This document shows, one piece after another, positions 43,769 through 53,418 of a stretch of 64,000 bases of DNA (its first letter is position 1; each line of letters starts with the position of its first letter). The position numbers and the translations under genes were made by a program. This stretch comes from Mesobacillus jeotgali. GTDB taxonomy: Bacteria; Bacillota; Bacilli; Bacillales; Cytobacillaceae. Below the pieces are notes generated by a model that made no database searches, was not told where the DNA came from, and saw only the letters and a program-made list of their open reading frames with translations. The DNA is taken from assembly GCF_900166585.1 (NCBI RefSeq), contig NZ_FVZC01000009.1:124001-188000 (forward strand), written 5' to 3'.

Positions 43769-44890
43769 TTTTATGGAGATGCACAAAAAGATATTAAAGA
43801 AGAATAGAAGTGCCAATAGAAGCATGACTCCTTTAAACGGTAAAACAGCGGCAACAGGGGGAGCCAGGCTTGCGCCTGTCATAAGGACGAACGAATAAAG
43901 CGAAAGTGCTTTTGCCCGCTGGCTTCTGCCGTAAAACCCAATCATTGTGATGACGGTAGGGATGACCAGTGAGATAGACGAAACAAAAAAGATTGAAAGA
44001 ATGACCAGGGCACCGGTTGTTTGAAGGAAAAGCAGGATGAATGCGCTCGAGGACCCAATGGCCAGCCCGAACATTAGTGTCCTTAGTTCTCCCCACCTGT
44101 CCATCAAAGTTCCCGTGAATAAAGAAAGGGTTGCACCTATTAATCCCACAAGCCTAATCAGCAAAAGGTCAGATGCAGGCCCGGCAAAAAACCTGCCGAT
44201 TGCATCGTAGAAGGCGATGATGGCAAACAGGAGCGAAAAAGTGATCAAGTAGCACTTCATCAGCCGCGGCTCTTTTAATAACTGAAAAAATATCGTCACA
44301 AGCGGTTTTCGTTCGACAGAGTGTCCTGGTGATTCTTTCAGCAGGAAGAAGGCGGCTGAAAACAGGATGAAGTAGACTACAGCAAAGAAATAAAACACGG
44401 CATTCCAGGAGAAAGCCTCGGCAAGGAAAGCGCTGGCTACCTGGCCGAATATGCCGGCTATCAAAAAGCCGGTGTTGATCAGGACAACAAGGATGGTTCT
44501 CTGCCGGGCAGTGAAGAGGTCATATGAATAGGCAAAGGCAACCGAAGCGAAAGTAGCCAGTGCTAAACCCTGAAAAGCACGGGTAATCCACAAACTGAAG
44601 GAGCCAGTCGAAAATCCGACAGCACAAGTTGCAACTGCAGATGCCAGCAAGCCAAACACGAGTATCTTGCGGCGGCCGGTGTAATCAGATACAGGTCCAA
44701 ATGAGAGGAGTCCGCAGGCATAAAAAAAGGTAAACAATCCACCGGCAATGACAACATGTGACTCAGCAATCCCCAGGTTCTCCGATAGTACCGAATAAAT
44801 GGGAATCAGCGTATAAATATTGCTTGCGACCATGATGGCGCAAAGAGTCAGTAGAATCGAGGCTTTATGAAAAAAGCTAAATGGTTTCAT
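43736..44890 (-). CDS. Major facilitator superfamily transporter
   Basis: 384 residues from ATG 44890 with AGGTGATGTA upstream. Twelve predicted helices; the loop 2-3 motif GPVSDYTGRRKILVFG is the MFS signature and GTLMDRWGELRTLMFG its second-half echo. Probably a proton-driven drug or metabolite exporter of the DHA1 type, judging by length and 12-helix plan. It is convergent with the ligase gene and divergent from addBA. A CTGCA-ATATA-TGCAG palindrome lies 17-31 bp before the start. Confidence 0.85.
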   Translation of the reverse strand: MKPFSFFHKASILLTLCAIMVASNIYTLIPIYSVLSENLGIAESHVVIAGGLFTFFYACGLLSFGPVSDYTGRRKILVFGLLASAVATCAVGFSTGSFSLWITRAFQGLALATFASVAFAYSYDLFTARQRTILVVLINTGFLIAGIFGQVASAFLAEAFSWNAVFYFFAVVYFILFSAAFFLLKESPGHSVERKPLVTIFFQLLKEPRLMKCYLITFSLLFAIIAFYDAIGRFFAGPASDLLLIRLVGLIGATLSLFTGTLMDRWGELRTLMFGLAIGSSSAFILLFLQTTGALVILSIFFVSSISLVIPTVITMIGFYGRSQRAKALSLYSFVLMTGASLAPPVAAVLPFKGVMLLLALLFFFNIFLCISIKEKAFQSAKAG

Positions 44891-44906
44891 TACATCACCT
44901 GCCCAC

Positions 44907-44921
44907 CTGCAATATATGCAG
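44907..44921. promoter_or_regulatory. Palindrome in the MFS gene leader
   Basis: CTGCAATATATGCAG is a perfect 5-5-5 inverted repeat between the MFS start codon and its likely promoter, a usual place for a repressor operator. The regulator is unknown. Confidence 0.35.
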
Positions 44922-45019
44922 ATACCCAGTCTATTGAAGGTTGTTCACTCCTATTGAGAGAATCAGACTATGGGAAAAATTAACGGGCTCATTGCTTTCA
45001 AATCAGCCTGCAAAAAAGG

Positions 45020-45085
45020 TATAATGGTATACATACAGAACAATTGTTTGGCATACAAGGCGCACGGGGAAGAAGCGCCTTTTTC
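45020..45085 (+). promoter_or_regulatory. addBA leader: -10, LexA-like box and early terminator
   Basis: TATAAT (45020-45025, weak -35) is followed by GAACAATTGTTTG (45038-45050), one mismatch from the SOS core GAAC-N4-GTTC and placed over the expected transcript start. Then AAGGCGC / GCGCCTT (45058-45079) forms a hairpin followed by TTTTCG. A transcript from this promoter would end after about 50 nt unless read through. The remaining 45086-45241 holds no gene that I can support. Confidence 0.45.
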
Positions 45086-45241
45086 GAGTTAAAATGGCAG
45101 CTGTTTTCGAATAGCTTATTGTTTTTCTAATAGGTACTTGTCCTCCAACGAACTTAACTCACAATCAAACTCTTTAACTTATATGGAACAGCAATGACCA
45201 AAACAAAAGATTGTTATTTTACCAGAGAAAGGGGAAGTCAG

Positions 45242-48200
45242 ATGTCTGTACGTTTAGTACTGGGGCGCTCGGGAAGCGGGAAAACCGAGCTGATCTTAAA
45301 TGAAATTAAGGATCGACTTGTTTCCGACCCGCAGGGGAACCCGGTTATTTATCTTGTTCCGGAACAAATGTCTTTCCTGTCAGAATACAGATTATCCACA
45401 GATCCCGAGCTTGGGGGCATGATCAGGGCGCAGGTTTTCAGCTTTCCGCGCCTTGCATGGAGGGTGCTTCAGGAGACGGGCGGGTTTACACGCCAGCATT
45501 TGGATAGTGTCGGGGTCAGCATGATGATCCGAAAAATCATTGAAGACAAAAAAGAGGACCTTAAAATATTCCAGAAGGCTGCAGACAAAAATGGTTTTAT
45601 CCAGCAGATGGAGCAGATGCTGATTGAATTTAAACGCTATGCAATCAATCCGGAAGAGCTTGCTGAAAAGATGTCTGAAGGCTCCCGAGGAAATCAGGCG
45701 TTAAATGATAAGATCCACGATCTAGAGCTTGTGTATCGCCAGTTCGAGGATGAATTATTCGGTAAATATATAGATTCCGAGGATTATTTCAGGCTGCTTG
45801 CCGAGAAGATTCCAGCTTCTGGATATCTGCATAATGCTGAAGTATATATAGATGGTTTCTACAGCTTCACACCTCTGGAACTGATGATCATAGACCAGCT
45901 GATTGGTACGTGTAAAAGAGTGACAATCGCGCTGCCGGTCGACAGGGATTTTAAGAATAACCCGCCAGACGAATTGCATTTATTCCGGATTACAGGAGAG
46001 ACCTGCAAATCCCTGTATGACATAATTCGGACAAAAGGATATGAATTCGAGGAAAATGTCGTGTTGACTGAACAGAGACGCTGGCAGGACGAGTCCCTTA
46101 GACATCTCGAAAGGGAATTTGATTCAAGGCCGGCAGTTTCTTATTCCGGAGCGACATCAATCCATATTGCACAGGCAGCCAACAGACGTGCCGAGCTGGA
46201 AGGGGTTGCCCGGAAAATTCTTGGGCTTGCGAGAGAAGATGGCTACCGCTACCGAGATATCGCGGTTTTAATGCGAGGCAGTGAATACCGTGAAGTGTTG
46301 GAAACTATCTTTGAAGACTACGGACTTCCGTTCTTTATTGACCAGAAACGGAATATGCTCCATCATCCTTTGGTCGAGCTTGTTCGTTCAAGCCTTGAAA
46401 CAGTCCTGGGGAACTGGAGGTATGAGCCCATTTTCAGGGCAGTGAAGACAGACCTATTGTTCCCTGAGGGTGCCAATCTGAATAGAATGCGTGAACAGAT
46501 GGATGTGCTTGAGAATTATGTACTTGCCTACGGAATCCAGGGAGAAAAATGGACGAAAAAGGATCGCTGGAAATACCGGAGAATTCGTGGTTTGGAGTAT
46601 GACAGTGTCGCCCAGACAGATGCAGAAAAGCAGACTGAACAAGAACTGAATGACCTGAGGCATCTGATTACGGCACCGCTTTTGAGAATGGGCCGCCGAC
46701 TGAAACGTGCAGACACTGGCAGGAAGCTTTCTGAAGCAGTGTACCTCTTTTTGGAGGAGCTGGATATTCCCGCAAAGCTTGAAACATGGAGAATAGCAGC
46801 AGAGCAGGAAGGAAGGCTTGTTGAGGCGAGGGAACATGAACAAGCGTGGAATGCCGTGATCGACCTGCTCGATCAGTTCGTCGAAATGCTGGGAGACAGC
46901 AAGGTAGCACCAAAGCAGTTTGTTTCAATCCTTGACGCTGGTTTCGAGTCGCTGAAATTTTCCCTGATTCCCCCTGCAATCGATCAAGTCTTGATTGCGG
47001 ATATTGAGAAAACAAGGCTGGCTGATGTGAAGGTCGCCTTTGTTATCGGGGTTAATGAAGGGGTTCTTCCATCCAAGATGGCAGAGGAAGGGATATTTGC
47101 TGACGATGACCGCGAGCTTCTGCAATCAAAAGGCATCAAGCTTGCCCCGAGCAGCCGCACGAAGCTGCTCGATGAGAATTTCATTGCATACAAGGCTTTC
47201 GTGACGCCTTCTGAGCAGCTCTACATTAGTTATCCGATAGCCAATGAAGAAGGGAAAGCCCTGATGCCTTCTTCGTTCATCAAACGAATTTCGGATTTGT
47301 TTCCAGGACATCAGACGCATTTCTTCCTGCCAGATCCGTCAGAACTGCCGGAAGCTCAGCAGCTTGAATATGCGGCTGGTGAAAATATTGCATTATCCTA
47401 TCTGACATCCCAGCTACAGTTGAAGAAGCGGAATTATCCTGTCTATGATTTCTGGTGGGATGTGTACGATTATTATATGAAGAATCACCGCTGGGCGGAT
47501 ACAGCCCGGAAAGTTCTTTCAAGCCTGTTTTATGAAAATAGGACACAGCAGCTGTCAGAGGCAGTTACGAAGGAACTGTATGGGGATGAAATCCAGGCAA
47601 GTGTGTCCAGGATGGAATTATTCAATAGCTGTCCGTTCTCGCATTATGTTCAGCATGGGCTGAAGCTGAGGGACCGGCAGATTTTCCGGCTTGAGGCTCC
47701 CGACATCGGGGATTTATTCCATGCAGCACTGAAGGAAATCGCTGAAACAGTGATGGAGCAAAACCTTAGCTGGGCCAACCTGACAAGGGGGCAGGCTGAA
47801 GAGCTGGCAAGGGACGCTGTGCAAAAGCTGGCTCCTAAGTTACAGAATGAAATCTTGCTGAGCTCGAACAGGCATCATTATATCAGGCAAAAACTTCAGA
47901 ACATCATCAGCCGTGCCTCGCTCGTATTAAGTGAGCATGCAAAGGTCAGCGGTTTCTCGCCAGTCGGCCTGGAGCTCGGGTTTGGACGCCAGGGAAAACT
48001 GCCGCCACTGGGATTCTCGCTTAAAAATGGTACGAAGATGGAGCTGATGGGGCGAATTGACCGGGTCGATAAAGCGGAGGATGATCACGGAGTATACCTG
48101 AGGGTAATCGATTACAAATCGAGCGTGAAGGATGTTAACTTAACAGAAGTCTATTATGGGGTGGCCCTTCAAATGCTAACCTATCTGGATATCATAATCA

Positions 48201-48817
48201 CTCATTCTCCGTTACTTGTCGGAAAGCAGGCAGATCCTGCAGGGGTACTGTATTTCCATGTGCATAATCCAATTGTCAATGCATCGAAAATGCTGACGCT
48301 CGATGAGATTGAAGAGGAAATCCTTAAACGCTTTAAAATGAACGGCTTGCTTCTCAGCGATGAAAATGTCATCCGCCTGATGGACAAGGGTCTCGATACT
48401 GGAAACTCGCAGATCATTTCCGCAGGTTTTAAAAAGGATGGCAGCCTGTTGAAGAGTTCGAAGGTTGCCAGCCGGGAGGATTTCGACCTTTTGCGGAAAT
48501 TTGTGCGCCATAAGTATGTGGAGACCGGCAACGGAATTGTCAGCGGAATCGTGGATGTTGCTCCATATAAGCTTAAGGACCGGGCACCATGCACATTTTG
48601 CTCATTCAAGCCTGTCTGCCAATTTGACCAGGCGACGGAAGCAAATGACTTCAGGAAGCTCCCTGTCATTAAAAAGGAGGACTTGCTGGAGTCACTCCGC
48701 CAAGATCAAAGCTTAAAAGTGAATGATGGTTTGACACCTGATTCTTCTAGGCTGGAAGAAATCAAGATGCTGGACCTGCTGTCAACAATCGGAGAGGAGG
48801 AAGAGGATCTTGGCTAG
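45242..48817 (+). CDS. addB: ATP-dependent helicase/nuclease subunit AddB
   Basis: 1191 residues from ATG 45242 with AGAAAGGGGAAGTCAG upstream (open frame continues to 45194 without a site). Walker A GRSGSGKT at residues 7-14. The C-terminal RecB-type nuclease domain has VIDYKSS, and the iron-sulfur staple cysteines are present: one in LFNSCPFSHY and three in CTFCSFKPVC. With AddA it forms the helicase-nuclease that processes double-strand breaks to start RecA-dependent repair. Overlaps addA by eight bases. Confidence 0.95.
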   Translation: MSVRLVLGRSGSGKTELILNEIKDRLVSDPQGNPVIYLVPEQMSFLSEYRLSTDPELGGMIRAQVFSFPRLAWRVLQETGGFTRQHLDSVGVSMMIRKIIEDKKEDLKIFQKAADKNGFIQQMEQMLIEFKRYAINPEELAEKMSEGSRGNQALNDKIHDLELVYRQFEDELFGKYIDSEDYFRLLAEKIPASGYLHNAEVYIDGFYSFTPLELMIIDQLIGTCKRVTIALPVDRDFKNNPPDELHLFRITGETCKSLYDIIRTKGYEFEENVVLTEQRRWQDESLRHLEREFDSRPAVSYSGATSIHIAQAANRRAELEGVARKILGLAREDGYRYRDIAVLMRGSEYREVLETIFEDYGLPFFIDQKRNMLHHPLVELVRSSLETVLGNWRYEPIFRAVKTDLLFPEGANLNRMREQMDVLENYVLAYGIQGEKWTKKDRWKYRRIRGLEYDSVAQTDAEKQTEQELNDLRHLITAPLLRMGRRLKRADTGRKLSEAVYLFLEELDIPAKLETWRIAAEQEGRLVEAREHEQAWNAVIDLLDQFVEMLGDSKVAPKQFVSILDAGFESLKFSLIPPAIDQVLIADIEKTRLADVKVAFVIGVNEGVLPSKMAEEGIFADDDRELLQSKGIKLAPSSRTKLLDENFIAYKAFVTPSEQLYISYPIANEEGKALMPSSFIKRISDLFPGHQTHFFLPDPSELPEAQQLEYAAGENIALSYLTSQLQLKKRNYPVYDFWWDVYDYYMKNHRWADTARKVLSSLFYENRTQQLSEAVTKELYGDEIQASVSRMELFNSCPFSHYVQHGLKLRDRQIFRLEAPDIGDLFHAALKEIAETVMEQNLSWANLTRGQAEELARDAVQKLAPKLQNEILLSSNRHHYIRQKLQNIISRASLVLSEHAKVSGFSPVGLELGFGRQGKLPPLGFSLKNGTKMELMGRIDRVDKAEDDHGVYLRVIDYKSSVKDVNLTEVYYGVALQMLTYLDIIITHSPLLVGKQADPAGVLYFHVHNPIVNASKMLTLDEIEEEILKRFKMNGLLLSDENVIRLMDKGLDTGNSQIISAGFKKDGSLLKSSKVASREDFDLLRKFVRHKYVETGNGIVSGIVDVAPYKLKDRAPCTFCSFKPVCQFDQATEANDFRKLPVIKKEDLLESLRQDQSLKVNDGLTPDSSRLEEIKMLDLLSTIGEEEEDLG

Positions 48818-51800
48818 AATGAATATACCGCCAGTTCCGGAAGGCGCAACCTGGACGGAAGACCAATGGAAGGCGATCATGGCCACAGGGCAGGATATCC
48901 TTGTCGCTGCTGCGGCAGGTTCCGGAAAAACCGCCGTGCTAGTCGAACGGATCATCAAGAAAATCACTTCTGAAAACAATCCGATTGACGTAGACGAGCT
49001 GCTGGTCGTAACGTTCACGAATGCGTCCGCTGCAGAAATGCGCCACAGGATCGGCGAGGCGCTTGAAAAAGCCATCGACGGCAATCCTGATTCAACGCAT
49101 CTGAAAAAGCAGCTGAGCCTGCTTAATCGAGCCTCTATTTTAACGCTTCATTCCTTCTGTCTTGAAGTCATCCGGAAATATTATTATCTGATCGACGTAG
49201 ACCCGGGATTCAGGATTGCGGATGAAACTGAAGGCCAGCTTTTGCGGGACGAAGTAATTGAGGATCTGTTTGAAGAAGAATACGGTAAAGAGGATAATCA
49301 GCCATTTTTCAACCTGGTGGATGCATTTACGAATGACCGCAGCGACGAAGGGTTAAAAGACATTATTGTTGACCTGTTTGATTTTGCCAGGTCCAACCCG
49401 GCACCTGATGCGTATCTTGATTCGATTGTATCGATGTATGATGCAGCAGGAAGCAAAGCAATCGAGGAATTGCCATTCATGAAAGTGCTCACTGCGGATA
49501 TAGAGCTTCAGCTCCAGGGAGCCAAGCAGCTCCTTGTAAAAGGGCTGGACATTGCAAGGATGCCAGGGGGACCTGCTCCGAGGGCTGTGAATTTCACTGA
49601 AGACCTTCACGTGATCGACACACTCCTGTCAGCCAAAAGCCAATCCTGGGTTGATTTATTTGAAGCGATTCAGCTTGCCAATTTTGGCAGGGCAAAAACA
49701 TGCCGCGGCGATGACTTTAACAAGGACCTGGTGGATAAGGCTGCCAGACTACGTGATCGGGCAAAGAAAATTGTCCAGGATTTAAGAAGTGAGCTATTTT
49801 CCAGAAAGCCAGAGAGCTTCCTGAAGGATATGCAGGAAATGAGACCGTTGATCGCTGTGCTGATCGGCCTGGTTAAAGAGTTTTCCCGCCGGTTTGGAGA
49901 AGTGAAACAGGAGCGCGGCCTCGTTGATTTTTCAGATCTCGAGCATTATACCCTTGATATTCTGACAGCCAAAACAGCAGAAAAAAGTGGTTTATCTGTA
50001 ACACCTTCGGAAGCTGCACTGGCCTATCGCCATAAGTTCAAGGAAGTACTTGTGGACGAATACCAGGACACAAACATGGTACAGGAAGCGATTCTTCAGT
50101 TAGTGACAGCTGAAGGAGAAGCAGCCGGCAACCTGTTCATGGTAGGTGACGTAAAACAGTCCATTTACAAATTCCGTCTTGCTGAGCCAAATCTGTTCCT
50201 TGGAAAGTACAATCGGTTTACGGCCGATGGCGAAGGGACTGGTTTGAAGATTGACCTCGCAAAGAACTTCAGGAGCCGGAGGGAAGTGTTAGACGGTACC
50301 AATTATTTATTCAAACAGATCATGGGCGTGAAAGTCGGCGAAATCCATTATGATGAAAATGCCGAGTTGAAAAAGGGAGCCCCATATCCAGAGGATGATT
50401 CTTTTCCTGTCGAACTGCTGCTGATTGATAAGGGGGAAGGAGCTTCATCAGATTCTGATTCGTCAGAAGACAGTGAGGCGGGTGACACTGAGTTTGATGC
50501 TGAAGACCTTGAACAGTCACAGCTCGAAGCAAGGCTGATGGCCAAGCATATCAAGGATATGGTAGAAGAGCGCAGAGGTGTCTATAACCCAAAAACGAAG
50601 TCATCCAAGCCTGTGAATTATCGTGATATCGTTATCCTGCTTCGTTCAATGACGTGGGCGCCCCAAATCATGGAGGAATTCAAGCAACAGGGCATCCCGA
50701 TTTATGCGAATCTTTCAACCGGATATTTCCAGGCGACAGAGGTTGCTGTTATGCTTTCTTTGTTAAAAGTAATCGATAATCCATATCAGGACATCCCTTT
50801 GGCGGCTGTGCTCAGGTCTCCAATAGTCGGCTTGGATGAAGAAGAACTGGCTATCATCCGGATCAGCCAGAAAAGAGGTACGTTTTATGAGGCATTGACG
50901 GCATTCTGTCATCAAAAGCCGACACCAGAAAATGAAGCTCTCCATGAAAAGACCAGCCGTTTCTTTGAGGGCTTAAAAAAATGGAGAACTTCCGCGAGAC
51001 AAGGTTCCGTATCGGATTTGATCTGGCAGCTATACAGGGAGACGAGGTTCTTTGATTTTGCAGGCGGAATGCCAGGCGGAAAGCAGCGCCAGGCTAATTT
51101 GCGGGCGCTTTATGATCGGGCCAGACAATATGAGGCAACAAGTTTCCGCGGCCTCTTCCGCTTCTTGCGCTTTATTGAACGGATGAGGGAGCGGGGCGAT
51201 GACCTGGGCGCTGCAAGGGCACTTGGAGAGCAGGAAGACGTTGTCCGTATCATGACGATTCACAGCAGCAAGGGTCTGGAATTCCCTGTAGTCTTCGTGG
51301 CTGGGCTTGCCCGGAATTTTAATACAATGGATTTGAAAAAATTCTACATGCTCGATAAAGAATTTGGATTTGCGGCTAAATATATCAATCCCGAGAAACG
51401 GATTGCGTTCCCTTCCCTGCCGCAGCTGGCATTTAAACGGAAGCATAAAATGGAGATGCTTGCTGAAGAAATGCGTGTTCTCTATGTTGCCTTGACACGT
51501 GCGAAAGAAAAGCTGTATCTGATCGGTTCGGTAAATGATGCAGACAAAACGATCAGCACATGGCAGGATGAGGCAAGCAGCCCGGAATGGCTCCTGGATG
51601 AATACTTAAGGGCATCAGCATCAGGCTATATCGATTGGATTGGACCGGCGGTGATCAGACATAAAGATTGTGAGTCAATCAGGGCAAGTGAAGCGAGCCT
51701 TCACCCTTTACTCAGCGAAGATATAAGCTGTCATCCTTCCCGCTGGAAAATTGGGACAATCGGTGCAGAAGAAATCGCTTCATATTCAGAAGAAAAAAAT

Positions 51801-52601
51801 GAAGAACAGGATGGTCTCATGGAGCTAGTTGCAGCAGGCCAGCCTGTAAATCAGGTTTCAGAACTGGCTGATAAAGTAAATGAACAGCTTTCATGGAATT
51901 ATTACTTCAAAGATGCTGCCAGCCACCGTTCGAAACAGTCGGTAACCGAACTGAAGCGCAATCATGAAACAAGGGACGAGGAGAGCGGAACACAAATCGT
52001 CCGGCAGTTTACATGGCCGATCCTGAATAGGCCAAGGTTCATGCAGGAGAAAAAACTCACACCTGCAGAACGGGGAACCGCGATGCATATGGTTATGCAG
52101 CATATCGACCTTTCCGGATCCATCACTGAAGAGAGCCTGGAACAGCAGTTACAGCAAATGGTAGAGAAAGAGCTTTTATATCCGGAACAGAAAGAGGCAG
52201 TCGATAAGAAGTGGGTATTAGCCTTTTTTGAGACTGAAATTGGCAGGAGGCTTCTAGGGGCAAAGAAGGTCAGCCGTGAAGTGCCATTTTATCTTTCATT
52301 GCCGTCAAAAGAAGTTTATCCCGATTGGCAGGGAGAAACTGAACCTATTTTTATCCAGGGTGTCATCGACTGTATTTTTGAGGATGAAAATGGGACAGTT
52401 CTCCTGGATTTCAAGACAGATGGCATTCATGACCGCTACAAAGGCGGTTTCGAACAGGCAAGACCGATTTTGGAAGAACGTTATCGAATCCAAATAAGTC
52501 TTTATGCCAGGGCAATACAACAAATTTGGAGGAAGCCAGTTGAAGAGAAGTACCTATACTTCTTCGATGGCGGCCATCTTCTTGAAATGAATCAGCTTTA
52601 A
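48810..52601 (+). CDS. addA: ATP-dependent helicase/nuclease subunit AddA
   Basis: 1263 residues from TTG 48810 with GGAGAGGAGGAAGAGG upstream. UvrD-like helicase motifs: AAAAGSGKTAVLVERI (Walker A), VDEYQDTNMVQ (motif II), IMTIHSSKGLEFPVVFVAGL (motif V) and LYVALTRAKEKLYLIG (motif VI). A C-terminal nuclease carries VLLDFKTDGI. It has an acidic linker rich in Asp/Ser (about 545-570, SDSDSSEDSEAGDTEFDAED), slightly lengthening the protein over B. subtilis AddA. A good terminator follows, and sbcD/sbcC, next in B. subtilis, are missing. Confidence 0.96.
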   Translation: MARMNIPPVPEGATWTEDQWKAIMATGQDILVAAAAGSGKTAVLVERIIKKITSENNPIDVDELLVVTFTNASAAEMRHRIGEALEKAIDGNPDSTHLKKQLSLLNRASILTLHSFCLEVIRKYYYLIDVDPGFRIADETEGQLLRDEVIEDLFEEEYGKEDNQPFFNLVDAFTNDRSDEGLKDIIVDLFDFARSNPAPDAYLDSIVSMYDAAGSKAIEELPFMKVLTADIELQLQGAKQLLVKGLDIARMPGGPAPRAVNFTEDLHVIDTLLSAKSQSWVDLFEAIQLANFGRAKTCRGDDFNKDLVDKAARLRDRAKKIVQDLRSELFSRKPESFLKDMQEMRPLIAVLIGLVKEFSRRFGEVKQERGLVDFSDLEHYTLDILTAKTAEKSGLSVTPSEAALAYRHKFKEVLVDEYQDTNMVQEAILQLVTAEGEAAGNLFMVGDVKQSIYKFRLAEPNLFLGKYNRFTADGEGTGLKIDLAKNFRSRREVLDGTNYLFKQIMGVKVGEIHYDENAELKKGAPYPEDDSFPVELLLIDKGEGASSDSDSSEDSEAGDTEFDAEDLEQSQLEARLMAKHIKDMVEERRGVYNPKTKSSKPVNYRDIVILLRSMTWAPQIMEEFKQQGIPIYANLSTGYFQATEVAVMLSLLKVIDNPYQDIPLAAVLRSPIVGLDEEELAIIRISQKRGTFYEALTAFCHQKPTPENEALHEKTSRFFEGLKKWRTSARQGSVSDLIWQLYRETRFFDFAGGMPGGKQRQANLRALYDRARQYEATSFRGLFRFLRFIERMRERGDDLGAARALGEQEDVVRIMTIHSSKGLEFPVVFVAGLARNFNTMDLKKFYMLDKEFGFAAKYINPEKRIAFPSLPQLAFKRKHKMEMLAEEMRVLYVALTRAKEKLYLIGSVNDADKTISTWQDEASSPEWLLDEYLRASASGYIDWIGPAVIRHKDCESIRASEASLHPLLSEDISCHPSRWKIGTIGAEEIASYSEEKNEEQDGLMELVAAGQPVNQVSELADKVNEQLSWNYYFKDAASHRSKQSVTELKRNHETRDEESGTQIVRQFTWPILNRPRFMQEKKLTPAERGTAMHMVMQHIDLSGSITEESLEQQLQQMVEKELLYPEQKEAVDKKWVLAFFETEIGRRLLGAKKVSREVPFYLSLPSKEVYPDWQGETEPIFIQGVIDCIFEDENGTVLLDFKTDGIHDRYKGGFEQARPILEERYRIQISLYARAIQQIWRKPVEEKYLYFFDGGHLLEMNQL

Positions 52602-52608
52602 ATTAAAG

Positions 52609-52655
52609 GAACCGGTGGATTGCTTGCACGCAATCCTTACCGGTTTCTTTTTTTA
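52609..52655 (+). terminator. Terminator after addBA
   Basis: Long stem AACCGG...GGATTGC / GCAATCC...CCGGTT with loop TTGCAC, followed by TCTTTTTTT. Confidence 0.85.
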
Positions 52656-52757
52656 CAGCACTAATTTCCTGTTTGGGTAATTCCTAATTTTAAAAGTTGA
52701 TTAGCAGAAACAAGGATGGGGAAATTACCAAGAGGGCATGCAGAAAGGGGGATTCCA

Positions 52758-53066
52758 TTGGCCAGAAAAAAACAGATCAGCAGTTGTGAATTATGCTGCA
52801 GGGATGAGGTAGAGATAACGGTCCATCATCTGACACCTAAGGAAATGGGAGGGACTCTTATGCCGACCGCCAACCTTTGCATTCCCTGTCATAAACAGAT
52901 ACATGCTCTGTTCACGAACGAGGAGCTGGCAGCAGGCTTGAACAGTATAGAATTGCTTCGTTCCCATCCTGATCTGCAGAAATTTTTGCAATGGATAAAA
53001 AAGCAGCCCTCTACAAGGCTGCCGAGAATTTCAAAATCAAACGCTCGAAAACGTAAAAAGCGCTAA
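52758..53066 (+). CDS. yisB: HNH endonuclease family protein, YisB-like
   Basis: 102 residues from TTG 52758, preceded by AAAGGGGGATTCCA; this start gives the length of YisB (about 100), while ATG 52716 would add 14 residues. Zinc-finger-like HNH layout: CELCCRD, VHHLTPKEMGG, NLCIPCHKQIH. The C-terminus is very basic (SKSNARKRKKR), consistent with nucleic acid binding. Nuclease activity is inferred. As in B. subtilis it stands between the DNA-repair genes and gerP, convergent with gerPF. Confidence 0.85.
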   Translation: MARKKQISSCELCCRDEVEITVHHLTPKEMGGTLMPTANLCIPCHKQIHALFTNEELAAGLNSIELLRSHPDLQKFLQWIKKQPSTRLPRISKSNARKRKKR

Positions 53067-53281
53067 TTATTACCTACTGTCGGCTGGTCGATCAGGTTGG
53101 CGTCAAGAACATTGCTGGCGCTAAGTCCGTTATTCGTGACAATGAAACCACCAGTATTGAACCCTCCCTGTCCAGCGACTGTTTTTGAATTGCTTTTTGG
53201 CGAGATGAACAGTGTGTCGCCAAACTGGACTGTCCCGCCGCCGACATTCAAGATTTGAACAGGACCTATTATTGCTGGCAT
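53063..53281 (-). CDS. gerPF: Spore germination protein GerPF
   Basis: 72 residues from ATG 53281 (AAAGGATG upstream), beginning MPAIIGPVQILNVGG and containing VQFGDTLFISPKSNSKTVAG, the GerPA/GerPF family pattern. Last gene of the gerP operon. GerP proteins are needed for germinants to pass the spore coat. It is separated from gerPE by 137 bp and its stop overlaps the last four bases of yisB on the other strand. Confidence 0.9.
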   Translation of the reverse strand: MPAIIGPVQILNVGGGTVQFGDTLFISPKSNSKTVAGQGGFNTGGFIVTNNGLSASNVLDANLIDQPTVGNN

Positions 53282-53418
53282 TAAAAACATCCTTTTCTAT
53301 GGTGATATTCACAACCAGTTGAAGTCATGAAGCCCAATTTATGCTGAAAAAGCCAATGAGGTATGGACAATAAGATGGGGCATTCGGCCTTAAGGAAAAT
53401 AAGGCAATTGCAACTGTT

